Assembly (NCBI GenBank): GCA_017632935.1
Contig: JAGBQJ010000010.1
Location: 62,001 to 126,000, forward strand
Source: Bacteroidales bacterium
GTDB taxonomy: Bacteria > Bacteroidota > Bacteroidia > Bacteroidales > F082
Length of the DNA: 64,000 nucleotides
Direction of reading: 5' to 3'
Shown in pieces: positions 17,601 to 25,741 of this stretch. The stretch's first letter is position 1; every line of letters begins with the position of its first letter. Position numbers and translations under genes: made by a program. The notes under the pieces were generated by a model. It had not been told where the DNA came from. It did not search any database and was given only the letters and a program-made list of their open reading frames with translations.

Positions 17601-19083
17601 CATCACCAACGGCGGGTGCAAAATCGGCTATCTGAACACTTTCTATTCCTTTAACCCCACGATTTTGGTTGACAATAACACCATTTCGTTTAAAAACATG
17701 GTGCTTGTCGACACCTTGGGCAACAAGGCTCGGGTGGAAGGCGAGATCAGGCACGACAGATTCAAGGACTTCTATCTAGACTTGAAGCTCCATCCCAAGA
17801 ATTTCATGGCTTTGGCCACCACGAGCAAGGACAACGACTCCTTCTTCGGTACCGCCGTCGCCGATGGCTTGGTTACTATCGAGGGGCCGTTCAAGGACAT
17901 TGCGCTCGCCATCAAGGCGCACACACAGGAAGGCACTGCCCTCACCATTCCGCTCAACAGGACCTCAACGGTGAAGGACAACGACTTCATCGTCTTCGTC
18001 ACGCCTGTCACCGACACCATCGAAGAGCTGCCCGAAGAGAAAACGGAAAAGAAAAGGAACAATTTCTCCCTTGACCTCGACGTTGACGCCACCGACCTTG
18101 CCAAGCTGAAGATTATACTGCCAGGTGACATCGGCACCATCGACGCCAAAGGCGAAGGCAATGTGAAACTGAGCACATCCACTACGGAGGACCTTTCGAT
18201 GTATGGCAAGTACACCATCTCCTCGGGCCGTTTCCAGCTCTCGCTGATGAACCTCGTAATGCGTAACTTTGCCTTGCAGAAAGGCGGCTCCATCTCATGG
18301 TCGGGAAGTCCCACCGACGGGCGCATCAACGCCACGGGTGTGTATAACATCAAAGCCTCATTGGCCGATCTGGGCGTTCAAGTCGACTCGACCTCATCAG
18401 TCAGCAGCACGGTCAACGTCGAGTGCCTCATCCACCTGAAAGATGCCCTGCTCAACCCGACGATTTCCTTTGGCATGAGGTTGCCCAACGCCAGCGAAGA
18501 CGTCACGCAAACTGTTTATTCGGCCGTCGACACGACCAACCAAATGGTGATGGCCAACCAAGCCCTTTCCTTGCTGGTGTTTGGCAAGTTCGCCTACGCC
18601 GGCGGCTCGGCGGGAGCCGATCAGACGATGAATCTGTCCAATCTGTTTTCGACGAACTTCCAGGTCGACCTCACCAGGAACATGAACTTGGGCGTGAGTT
18701 ACCATTCCGGTAATGATGACTCGTACGACGAATACCAGGTGGCCTTGCGCACCGAGCTCTTTGAAAACCGTCTGACCATCGAGACCAACTTGGGCGTGAT
18801 TTCGAGCAACAACCCCAATGCTGATGCCGCTTCGGCTTCCAATATTGTGGGCGAGTTCGATTTGTTCTACAAGTTGAGCAAGGACGGACGACTGCAGGCG
18901 CACTTCTACAACCACTCTAACTATAATACCAACTACAACAGCTTCGCTATTGACCGGCGTGCACCTTATACGCAAGGCTTGGGTCTGTCCTACAGCAGGT
19001 CGTTCCCCACTTTCCGTGAGCTGTTCAAAAGGAGAAGCAAGCCCAATGGTCAGCCACTCATCGTTAGACCCGTAAACCAGTAA
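14617..19083 (+). CDS. Translocation/assembly module TamB-like protein
   Basis: 1488 residues from the TTG at 14617. An N-terminal membrane anchor (VVIMVLLGIIFSLVIAV) is followed by a very long run of short amphipathic beta strands typical of the bridge-like AsmA/TamB superfamily, and a C-terminal TamB (DUF490, PF04357) domain over the last 450 residues (GYGNGTIDIKGSIQKPDISGKV, IDAKGEGNVKLSTSTTEDLSMYGKYTISSGRFQLSL, NLSNLFSTNFQVDLTRNMNLGVSYH). TamB-type proteins span the periplasm and help move phospholipids or insert outer-membrane proteins. There is no ATG near the start; the frame upstream reads IKKKVIHSIL from an ATT at 14590, so the true start may be there (1497 residues). Followed 13 bp later by the helicase gene. 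Confidence 0.92.
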   Translation: MVVIMVLLGIIFSLVIAVQDPVFQKFAARYASGYLSEKTGGDIRVGRLLITPDFTVFLDDVVVKDLNDTELANIGVLRTKLNIRDALSGTIHLENVALRDVKANLIKYEGEDKFNFAFLVEAFKTDTVKPDKGPLCVIVDRIEVKDLDFVFWNQNKDHPEKTEKHVMDYAHIALEGVNFKAEDFYLLGDSIHAKVNALSGLEISGLDVKSFTADAIVCAQGIYLDGLKAELNDTRIDADLHMLYNDYSAFNSFVDSVVFDATIRPTDIMLSNIGVFAEIMYKMPDRLLFEGRFTGPIEHFSVDDLKAEFGESTFIEGSLSMHPLDFNDGEHELNIKQMKFSYDDLANFYIPSSTKTIPLPEQLRPMKTCQASLYFKGSYNNFDSEVHLISGVGNVDLDVSRQKTGRGDNVFSGRIDADRVNAGLIANARKYVGSLDLNADFTVRFPKHGNIDLAMKGKAYHAEVLGHRINEIVLNGDLKENRFKGAVSIDDKVLGLDFNGLVDFNDKKYPMVDFAAVIDHADLKALGLMKNDSISEISTGIIANLKGFNIDDLEGELHLENTVYRDGRGSYVMERFDASILNDNLMQRRINVTCDFFNFEMAGQMNFTSLVPVLNEYGDSFVHFPMFETNREEFQKYALTHDVEQDFIVSLVLKDTRTLCRLFMPNLKIARNSTVNGTFTSRSQQLNLTARTKSIEIGKVSINNVELRNFNNREASYGSLSIGRVGWDNITATDTLSIGLDNLSFFAKMANDTIATRIKWDDTDEADHNKALIETNFHPHESGGTINISNADIVVNDSLWHVLPDNRIDITEGRVNISNLIFSHNRQSLLLDGYAPVNEIDTISVQLLNFDISNFDVLTESMNFNADGFISGEALVSNLKANPMVLADLRINRLGMDGDLIGDAEIESSWDNEERSVNLSANIFNDAKRMLYAYGSYYTARDDDNLDFTAVLDSLRLSALSPVLSGFVSRLQGYGNGTIDIKGSIQKPDISGKVSITNGGCKIGYLNTFYSFNPTILVDNNTISFKNMVLVDTLGNKARVEGEIRHDRFKDFYLDLKLHPKNFMALATTSKDNDSFFGTAVADGLVTIEGPFKDIALAIKAHTQEGTALTIPLNRTSTVKDNDFIVFVTPVTDTIEELPEEKTEKKRNNFSLDLDVDATDLAKLKIILPGDIGTIDAKGEGNVKLSTSTTEDLSMYGKYTISSGRFQLSLMNLVMRNFALQKGGSISWSGSPTDGRINATGVYNIKASLADLGVQVDSTSSVSSTVNVECLIHLKDALLNPTISFGMRLPNASEDVTQTVYSAVDTTNQMVMANQALSLLVFGKFAYAGGSAGADQTMNLSNLFSTNFQVDLTRNMNLGVSYHSGNDDSYDEYQVALRTELFENRLTIETNLGVISSNNPNADAASASNIVGEFDLFYKLSKDGRLQAHFYNHSNYNTNYNSFAIDRRAPYTQGLGLSYSRSFPTFRELFKRRSKPNGQPLIVRPVNQ

Positions 19084-19096
19084 AAACCGGAGAGTC

Positions 19097-22000
19097 ATGA
19101 GTAATGCCGCCAATTTCAAAGTCTTTCAAGCCTCGGCTGGAGCGGGGAAGACCTTCACGCTCATCAAGGAGTACTTGAAGCTTTGCCTTGTGGATCAAGG
19201 AGCGGTGGCCAATTTCAGGAACATCCTAGCCATCACCTTCACCAATGCGGCGGCCAACGACATGAAAGCCAAAATCGTGAAGACGCTGCGTGAAATCATT
19301 GACAGCGAGGAAGTTGGCCAAAGCTCGATGGAGGCCATACTGATAGAGGAACTGGGCATCAGCGATGCCGAACTGAAACGCAACGCGCAAAACCTAATGA
19401 CCCAAATCATGCACGACTACAGTAGCTTCTGTGTGAGTACCATCGATGCCTTTGTGCAGAAACTGTCGCGGAGCTTTGCCCACGATTTGGGATTACCGAG
19501 CCAGTATTCGGTCAGCATCGACACCGACGAGGTGGCGGAGGCCATCACGGAGCAGTTAGGCTTGAAAATCAGCGATCAAGACGATTTCCTGACCCGTTTG
19601 TTGGTCGACTTCAGTAACAACCAGTTCGACAGCCAACGCTCGACCGCCCTTGAGACCCAACTTGCTGGATTCATCACCAAACTGATGGCTGAGAAGGCCT
19701 ATCAGAAGGATGGACACAACAACATCAAGGACTACCCCCAATATAAGCAAACCCTTGATTTCCTGAATGGTAAGACAAGGGAATTTGAGCAAAATGTGCA
19801 GAGACATTTGGATGAGTTTCTGAGGCTTGAAAAGCAGTTTGGACTCAGCGACGAACACTATGCTTACGGGAAAAACGGCTTCATTTCTTACCTCAGGAAG
19901 CTTTCGTCGAAGGTCTACGAGCAGCCCAGCGCCCGATTCAATGGCGTGCTTGAAAAAGGGAATTGCTTCTCGAAAGAAGGCGAAAAGCAGTTGGGTAAGG
20001 CTCAGGTGGAAGCCCGTAATACTGCTTTGTTGCCTGTGCTTCAGGCTTTGAAGGACTGCATTGACAAGGGTTTGGGCGCTTTCTTGTTCTACAAGTCACA
20101 AAAGGATTTGCTTTATCTCTATGCCTTGCGTGCGCAGATTCGGATGGAGTTCGATGCTTTGGCCAATGAGGAAGAGATTGTGCACATTTCCGAGTTCAAC
20201 AAATTGCTCAATTCGGTCATGGGCGATTTCTCGGTGCCCTTTGTGTATGAGCGCATCGGCGAGCATTTCCGCCATGTGTTTGTGGATGAGTTTCAGGACA
20301 CTTCGGTGCTGCAATGGCAAAACCTTTTGCCGCTGATTGACAACGGCTTGGCAAATGGTAACATGAGCATGGTGGTGGGCGACGGCAAGCAGTCCATCTA
20401 CCGTTTCCGCAGCGGCGAGGTGGAACAGATTGTGAATCTGCCCGAGATTTATGCCTTGCCCAAAGACGAACGCGAGGTAGCTTTCTGGCAGTTTGAGCAG
20501 AATCTGAAAGACAATTTCGCTTTCAAGAATCTGGACACTAACTACCGCTCGTTTGCCCATGTGGTCGACTTCAACAATGCTTTTTTTGAGTCGGTCTATT
20601 ACAATTTGTCGCCTGACTTGCAAAAGGTGTACGTGGCGGGGAAGTCTGGCACCGACGAAGGTGTGAGCATCTACCAGAAAAAAGCCAAAGCCGATGAGGG
20701 TTTGGTGCAGGTTGAGCTCTATGACGCTGAAAACCAATCTGATTATTGCTTCGATAGGGTAGAGGCTATCATCCGCGAACTGACGGGAAACCGAGGCTAT
20801 CAGTTTTCAGACATTGCTTTGTTGACCCGCAAGTCGGACTATGGCTCCGAGATGGCCAACTACTTGAACATCAAGGGGATTCCAGTCATTTCTCAAGACT
20901 CGATTTTGCTAAAATCGTCGGATAAGGTGCAGTTGATGGTGAACACTTTGCGCTATCTGTTGTATGGCGACAACGAGACCAATGTTGCCAACGTGTTGTA
21001 TTATTGGAAACTGACGCAAGAGCCCGATTTCAATGGGGATATCAGTCAAGTTTTCGGTGAGGTGAAAGCCATCGCCCAAGGTGAAAAGGCGATTGAATTT
21101 GTGATGGGTCTTAGTGAGGCAGGCCTGTTGCAAGGTGCGCTTGCCAAGGCAACTTGTCTCTATGACCTTTGTGCCAACTTGTTACGCATTTTCCATTTCG
21201 ATACCATCCACGATGCTTTCCTCAACTATTTCATGGAAGAGGTCTTCAAAGCACAATCAGGCATCAAAGAGGGTATTGCCGACTTCCTTTCGTATTGGGA
21301 CAAGAAGCAGGACAAGCTTGCGGTGATGTCGGTGAGCGGCAATGCGGTGAAAATCATGACGATACACAAGTCGAAAGGCTTGGAGTTTCCTGTGGTCATC
21401 TATCCTGAGGCCATCACCGACCTCGACGAGCGGTTGAATGCTAGCAAGGCCACTGAGGAATGGTTGCGCCCCGAGGATTTGGGCTTTGAGACCATCCCCA
21501 ATCTGGACAAGGTGCTGTTCAAGTTGGACAAGAACGCGACGAATATGGGCGAGAAGGCTTTGGAAAAGGTGGACAAAGAAAAGGACAGCAACCGTTTGGA
21601 CAACCTCAACCTGCTTTATGTGGCCTTCACCCGCGCTGTGCAGCGCCTCTATGTCATCGCCAAGCAGGGCAAAGCAGACAAGCCTAATGTCATCCGCGAT
21701 TTCCTTGCTGACAAGGAAGACCATCAGGTGCAGGATGAGGCTGCAACCATCTATCGTTTCGGTAACCCTGATTTCAGGAATCCTAAAGAGAAACTTGAGG
21801 AAGAAACGACTCAGCCGATGACCGATTCCGTGGCCTCGGATTGGTTTGGGAAAATCACCGTTGACCCCAATCCGACGCTGGTTTGGCAATCAAAGAGCGA
21901 CAAGTTGTTGCCGCGCGAATGGGGTGAGTTGGTGCATCAAATTTTGGCGAAAATCCGTACTGTCAACGACATGGAGCAAGTGCTGTCGCCTGTCGTATCT

Positions 22001-22342
22001 GACGGCACCATTGATGAAAAGACTGTTGCCTGGATTCGGGAGAGGTTTGTGCAAATGACTAAAAACGAGCAGATTGCAGCGACATTTGAGCCTTCGGCTA
22101 AGATAAAGACAGAATGTGAAATCCTTCACCAAGGCCATGTCCTGCGTTTGGACCGCTATGCCGAGCTGCCTGATGTCATCTATCTGATTGACTACAAGAC
22201 GGGCAAAAAGGACGACAAGCATAATAGGCAAGTGCAGGAGTATTCCCATGCCTTGAGGGAGATGACAGGCAAGCCTGTCGAGGCCTATCTGGTGTATCTC
22301 TCGGAGGAGAAAACTGAAGTGGATCCGGTTAATGTTGGATGA
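19097..22342 (+). CDS. AddA/RecB-like UvrD-family helicase-nuclease
   Basis: 1081 residues. Superfamily 1A helicase motifs are complete: Walker A ASAGAGKTF (residues 12-20), motif Ia ITFTNAAANDMK, motif II FVDEFQDTS, motif III VVGDGKQSIYRFR, motif IV NYRS, motif V MTIHKSKGLEFPVV and motif VI LLYVAFTRAVQRLYV. The last 130 residues form a PD-(D/E)xK nuclease: GELVHQIL, then LRLDRYAELPDVIYLIDYKTGKK with the Gln-x3-Tyr of VQEYSHAL. Such proteins process double-strand ends for RecA-dependent repair and usually work with an AddB-type partner. No partner gene adjoins it here; the next gene is convergent and overlaps its last 14 bp. Confidence 0.94.
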   Translation: MSNAANFKVFQASAGAGKTFTLIKEYLKLCLVDQGAVANFRNILAITFTNAAANDMKAKIVKTLREIIDSEEVGQSSMEAILIEELGISDAELKRNAQNLMTQIMHDYSSFCVSTIDAFVQKLSRSFAHDLGLPSQYSVSIDTDEVAEAITEQLGLKISDQDDFLTRLLVDFSNNQFDSQRSTALETQLAGFITKLMAEKAYQKDGHNNIKDYPQYKQTLDFLNGKTREFEQNVQRHLDEFLRLEKQFGLSDEHYAYGKNGFISYLRKLSSKVYEQPSARFNGVLEKGNCFSKEGEKQLGKAQVEARNTALLPVLQALKDCIDKGLGAFLFYKSQKDLLYLYALRAQIRMEFDALANEEEIVHISEFNKLLNSVMGDFSVPFVYERIGEHFRHVFVDEFQDTSVLQWQNLLPLIDNGLANGNMSMVVGDGKQSIYRFRSGEVEQIVNLPEIYALPKDEREVAFWQFEQNLKDNFAFKNLDTNYRSFAHVVDFNNAFFESVYYNLSPDLQKVYVAGKSGTDEGVSIYQKKAKADEGLVQVELYDAENQSDYCFDRVEAIIRELTGNRGYQFSDIALLTRKSDYGSEMANYLNIKGIPVISQDSILLKSSDKVQLMVNTLRYLLYGDNETNVANVLYYWKLTQEPDFNGDISQVFGEVKAIAQGEKAIEFVMGLSEAGLLQGALAKATCLYDLCANLLRIFHFDTIHDAFLNYFMEEVFKAQSGIKEGIADFLSYWDKKQDKLAVMSVSGNAVKIMTIHKSKGLEFPVVIYPEAITDLDERLNASKATEEWLRPEDLGFETIPNLDKVLFKLDKNATNMGEKALEKVDKEKDSNRLDNLNLLYVAFTRAVQRLYVIAKQGKADKPNVIRDFLADKEDHQVQDEAATIYRFGNPDFRNPKEKLEEETTQPMTDSVASDWFGKITVDPNPTLVWQSKSDKLLPREWGELVHQILAKIRTVNDMEQVLSPVVSDGTIDEKTVAWIRERFVQMTKNEQIAATFEPSAKIKTECEILHQGHVLRLDRYAELPDVIYLIDYKTGKKDDKHNRQVQEYSHALREMTGKPVEAYLVYLSEEKTEVDPVNVG

Positions 22343-25300
22343 CGATTTTCCTGTATTTGTGATTGTTTAGTTCTCTTATATGGAAGATATATACACCGTT
22401 GGTGTAATGACTGACATCCAAGGTTACAGCGTTTCGCTCTGCTTTGACTTGTTCTAAGCGTATGCCGAAAATGTTGAAGACTTCTACCTCATCAATGAGC
22501 GGCGTGTAGATTTCGACTTTGTCGTTGGCGGGATTCGGATAGATCACGATTTCTTCTTCCGATTGTCCATTTCCCGAAGGATCTATTGAAACTCTGACTT
22601 TGGCCGTACTCATACATCCATGTTTGGAGAATCCGGTTACGGAATAGGTCTTGTCCTCCTTTGCGTAGACGGTGATTCGGTTTGTGGTGTCGCCCGTCGA
22701 CCAAAGATAGGAATCTGCGCCTGAAGCAAAGAGAAAGGCAGGACTGTAACGTTTTACAATTGTATCGTTGCTGCAAAGGAGGGTGGGTTTCTGATTCACG
22801 GTTAAGTCAAGTACGTAGGATTCGCAACCAATGACTTCGGAATACTGCCCTTCTTCGTGGAGACAATGTCCAAAGAAGTTATAGGTTTCGCCTTCGCAGA
22901 TGGTCTCCTCTGTGAAAAAGTTGTGGGAAGGCTTGACGTCAAGGTCAAGAGTGTAGGCGATACAATCCACTGTGTCGTGATAAGTTCCGGCTTCATTGAA
23001 TGGGAGGCCGAAAAAGAAAAACGTGTCGTTCTCGCAGATTTCTTCCCGCATATATATGGAATCCAACGGCGTAATGTTCAATTCCAGTTCATGGGTGATG
23101 CAATCAATGGTTTTGTAGTATACACCTGCTTCAGAAATTGGAGTGCCAAGGAAATCAAATGTCTCGTTATCGCAAATCTCCTCCACATGAAAGACGGTAG
23201 CGGGAGGATTAATCATGTGAAGAATGACAAGGCTGTCATAGGCGATGTCAGGGTAAAAGAAAGAATAATACCCTATGCCTGGAATAAGAGAGTCTATGTA
23301 ATAATATGGGTCATGCCCGCAAAAAATGGCTTCAATGAACTGGACTACTGTGTTCGATTCGTAAGCACCCAAATCAACGCCCCCATGCTTGTGACGTGGA
23401 TTTCCGTCCAAATCCAATTCCGGCTGACCAGTAATGATGTCGCCACGATCGATGCAAAGGCTATTAGGCTGAAGTTTCCAGTCACCGCCATGACCAGTAT
23501 TACCAGAAGTGACCTCTGGGTCTGTAAATCTAACGTAAAACTCCTGGGAATCACCATCATTTTCAAGTGCTGTGCTGAAATTGTTCCCCGTTTCGGTAAG
23601 GCCATCTTGAACGGCACAGAAGGTATAGGTTTGAAGTGGCCCGATTTGGATGTTTCCGTCTGGGCTAGTGTTGCCCCAAATGATGCAATTCCTGATATCT
23701 GCTGGGCTATCGTAATAAACACCTCCGTATGCATCTAACGCTTCGTTTTTTACGATGGTGCAATTATAGAGGTCTGTATTTCTCGTGAAATAGCAGCCGC
23801 CTCCAGTTTCAGCCGTGTTGTTGTTGATAAGACAATTCCATAAAGTGGGACCTTGACTTGTAAAGATGGCGATACCTCCTCCTTGTCGAGCTATGTTGTT
23901 ACTGAATGTGCAGTTGAAAAAATGGCTGTGAGCGCCATTGCTGATGCAATAGGCACCACCTCCATTATTTAGTGCATGGTTGTCGTGAAAAACACAACGA
24001 GAAAAAGATGTGTTTCCATAGTCAACGATGGCTCCGCCAGAGTTTGCTTCATTAGCAAAGAACTCGCAGTCTTCGACGAGAATAGTTCTAGGCTTTGTCA
24101 GGTAGTATTGTGAAATAGCTCCTCCGTAAGACTGGGCATGGTTATGACAGAACTTGCAGTTTCTGATTTGTGTGTTGCATAACAACAGTATTCCTCCACC
24201 ATGCTCGGCATTTCCATTTTGAATGGTGAAGCCGTCGATAATGATTAAATCGTTGTTGTGGGAAGTCTCGCCTATCACACCTTGCGTCTGGCTCCCGTCC
24301 AAGATGCTTGGATGTGCCTCAAAGTCCCTTTGCGACAAGTCGTAATCGTAAGGCTCATCCCCATTGAAACCACCATAAAGCTTACAGCCTAACAAGGGAG
24401 TGAAGGCAAATTTCTCATCAGGATTTCCTGTGTAAGTGCCTTCCTTGACCCAGATTTTGCTGTCGTCCATCGTGGATTTGAATAAGGCAAGTTGAAGTTC
24501 AGAAGTGGCTTGTGCCCATGACGAGCCGTCTCCTATGCCGTCGGGTGCGACATATATTATTCCGTGGCTATCGTTATGGATCGGGATGTTATCTATGGGA
24601 AAAATGTTGTGGACCATAGACTGATCGTCAGAAAAACCGTATGGAGAGTTGAGCGTATAATAACCGTCAGCAACACCATCCCAACCAAAGTTGAAATGAA
24701 ACATCCCGTTGTCGTCGTAACCATCGCAGACGAAAGCGTGTGCTCCAAGGCTTGATTTGCCAGCATAGTAAACAGGATGCTGTTTGTCAAGGTCGTTCCT
24801 AATAATCCTTTGCCATTGTTCATCGTCATAAATGTCTCTTTTTGCATAGGATGCGGCAGGGTAATAGAAATAATGCTGTAGAGCCTCGGGTACATCCTGC
24901 GAAAAGGCACCACTTCCATTGGAACTGTATTTCATTTTCACAGATATGCCACAATGGGAGACCAGCGTTGCGACGGCTTGGTTGTTTTCAAATAGAGTGT
25001 CGGCCATGCTCTCCCACAGGTAATGTGTGTTTTCAAAGTCGGCCGTTAGGTTGCCGTAGGGAGGACAGGCGTATGTCATCGTGCCGTTTCCTTTTTGTGG
25101 AGCTTTGTGGTAATACATGATTTGGGCCATGGCGATGGCCACGCATCCAGCCTCGACATGCTGGCAAGGGCCGGTGCTGTCAACAGGGCAGGCGTCGTTA
25201 TGGTAACATCCCTGACCCCAAATGGAAGTCAGCAATGGCTCAACTGCAGTTTGGCTTTTCGTTAGTTCCTTCTTTTGCTCGGGATGCATGAGGAGATAGT

Positions 25301-25637
25301 CGGTAGCCTCATTGTAGAGGTTGAGCCAATAGCGGATGTGGTCGGGGAGTTCTTTGCAGGGTGGTAAATTGGAAGTGAGCGAGTAGGCGAGTATGTCGCC
25401 TAATGCGGAGGCGACAACGAACCCTCGAGGCTCAACTGAAAATACATACAAATTGGGTTGCCCCGAAGGTGCGCTTTTGATTTCCTCGCTCAACGCCAAA
25501 ATACGGAAATCGTCTCCGTTTTGCTGTTTGACGAAACGTTCGGCAGATTCATAAACTTCCTCGTACCCAACCCTTGTTTGTGCTTTGATTTGGGTGAAAA
25601 GCAATAGAAATACTATGACGACTAACCTTTTCATCAT
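22329..25637 (-). CDS. T9SS-secreted C10 (streptopain-like) cysteine peptidase with beta-helix and repeats
   Basis: 1102 residues from ATG 25637; the next codon is also ATG. After a signal peptide (to about residue 19) comes a Spi-like inhibitory propeptide (about 20-125) and a C10 peptidase domain (about 130-350). The catalytic Cys is near 165 (AGCVAIAMAQIM) and the His near 300 (GAHAFVCDGY), followed by FNFGWDG. Next, about 370-700 is a right-handed parallel beta-helix (repeated NCxFxxNxAxxGGGI units). Three about 50-residue repeats beginning E-x-ICE/D-N-T (about 820-985), an Ig-like domain and a T9SS type A sorting domain (IYPNPANDKVEIYT...GVYIFHI) end the protein. It should be exported to the surface, cut and anchored. 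Overlaps the helicase stop by 14 bp. Confidence 0.93.
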   Translation of the reverse strand: MMKRLVVIVFLLLFTQIKAQTRVGYEEVYESAERFVKQQNGDDFRILALSEEIKSAPSGQPNLYVFSVEPRGFVVASALGDILAYSLTSNLPPCKELPDHIRYWLNLYNEATDYLLMHPEQKKELTKSQTAVEPLLTSIWGQGCYHNDACPVDSTGPCQHVEAGCVAIAMAQIMYYHKAPQKGNGTMTYACPPYGNLTADFENTHYLWESMADTLFENNQAVATLVSHCGISVKMKYSSNGSGAFSQDVPEALQHYFYYPAASYAKRDIYDDEQWQRIIRNDLDKQHPVYYAGKSSLGAHAFVCDGYDDNGMFHFNFGWDGVADGYYTLNSPYGFSDDQSMVHNIFPIDNIPIHNDSHGIIYVAPDGIGDGSSWAQATSELQLALFKSTMDDSKIWVKEGTYTGNPDEKFAFTPLLGCKLYGGFNGDEPYDYDLSQRDFEAHPSILDGSQTQGVIGETSHNNDLIIIDGFTIQNGNAEHGGGILLLCNTQIRNCKFCHNHAQSYGGAISQYYLTKPRTILVEDCEFFANEANSGGAIVDYGNTSFSRCVFHDNHALNNGGGAYCISNGAHSHFFNCTFSNNIARQGGGIAIFTSQGPTLWNCLINNNTAETGGGCYFTRNTDLYNCTIVKNEALDAYGGVYYDSPADIRNCIIWGNTSPDGNIQIGPLQTYTFCAVQDGLTETGNNFSTALENDGDSQEFYVRFTDPEVTSGNTGHGGDWKLQPNSLCIDRGDIITGQPELDLDGNPRHKHGGVDLGAYESNTVVQFIEAIFCGHDPYYYIDSLIPGIGYYSFFYPDIAYDSLVILHMINPPATVFHVEEICDNETFDFLGTPISEAGVYYKTIDCITHELELNITPLDSIYMREEICENDTFFFFGLPFNEAGTYHDTVDCIAYTLDLDVKPSHNFFTEETICEGETYNFFGHCLHEEGQYSEVIGCESYVLDLTVNQKPTLLCSNDTIVKRYSPAFLFASGADSYLWSTGDTTNRITVYAKEDKTYSVTGFSKHGCMSTAKVRVSIDPSGNGQSEEEIVIYPNPANDKVEIYTPLIDEVEVFNIFGIRLEQVKAERNAVTLDVSHYTNGVYIFHIRELNNHKYRKIVIQH

Positions 25638-25649
25638 GAATACGTTCTG

Positions 25650-25657
25650 CAAAAATA
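25650..25657 (-). promoter_or_regulatory. Bacteroidota -7 element for the C10 peptidase gene
   Basis: On the minus strand TATTTTTG lies 12 bp upstream of ATG 25637. A TTTG at 25674-25677 (16 bp away, slightly short) overlaps the T-tract of the ppdK terminator, so termination of ppdK and initiation of this gene share bases. Confidence 0.45.
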
Positions 25658-25669
25658 CACTTTTCTGTA

Positions 25670-25704
25670 AAAACAAAAAAAGAGCCTCCGTTTCCGAAGG
25701 CTCT
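25670..25704 (-). terminator. Rho-independent terminator after ppdK
   Basis: On the minus strand AGAGCCTTCG-GAAA-CGGAGGCTCT folds into a 10-bp stem (one G-U) with a tetraloop, immediately followed by seven T residues. It lies 37 bp past the ppdK stop. Confidence 0.85.
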
Positions 25705-25741
25705 AATCTTAAATTTTAATTTTGAATATTAAATCCAAAAT

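Noticed and set aside
15334-17754. An 806-codon open frame on the minus strand inside tamB
   Set aside because: Shadow of the tamB coding frame: the composition is Val/Asp/His/Gln-rich, the usual product of antisense reading of GAC/ATC/GTC-rich codons; there is no signal, motif or promoter, and tamB is clearly coding throughout.
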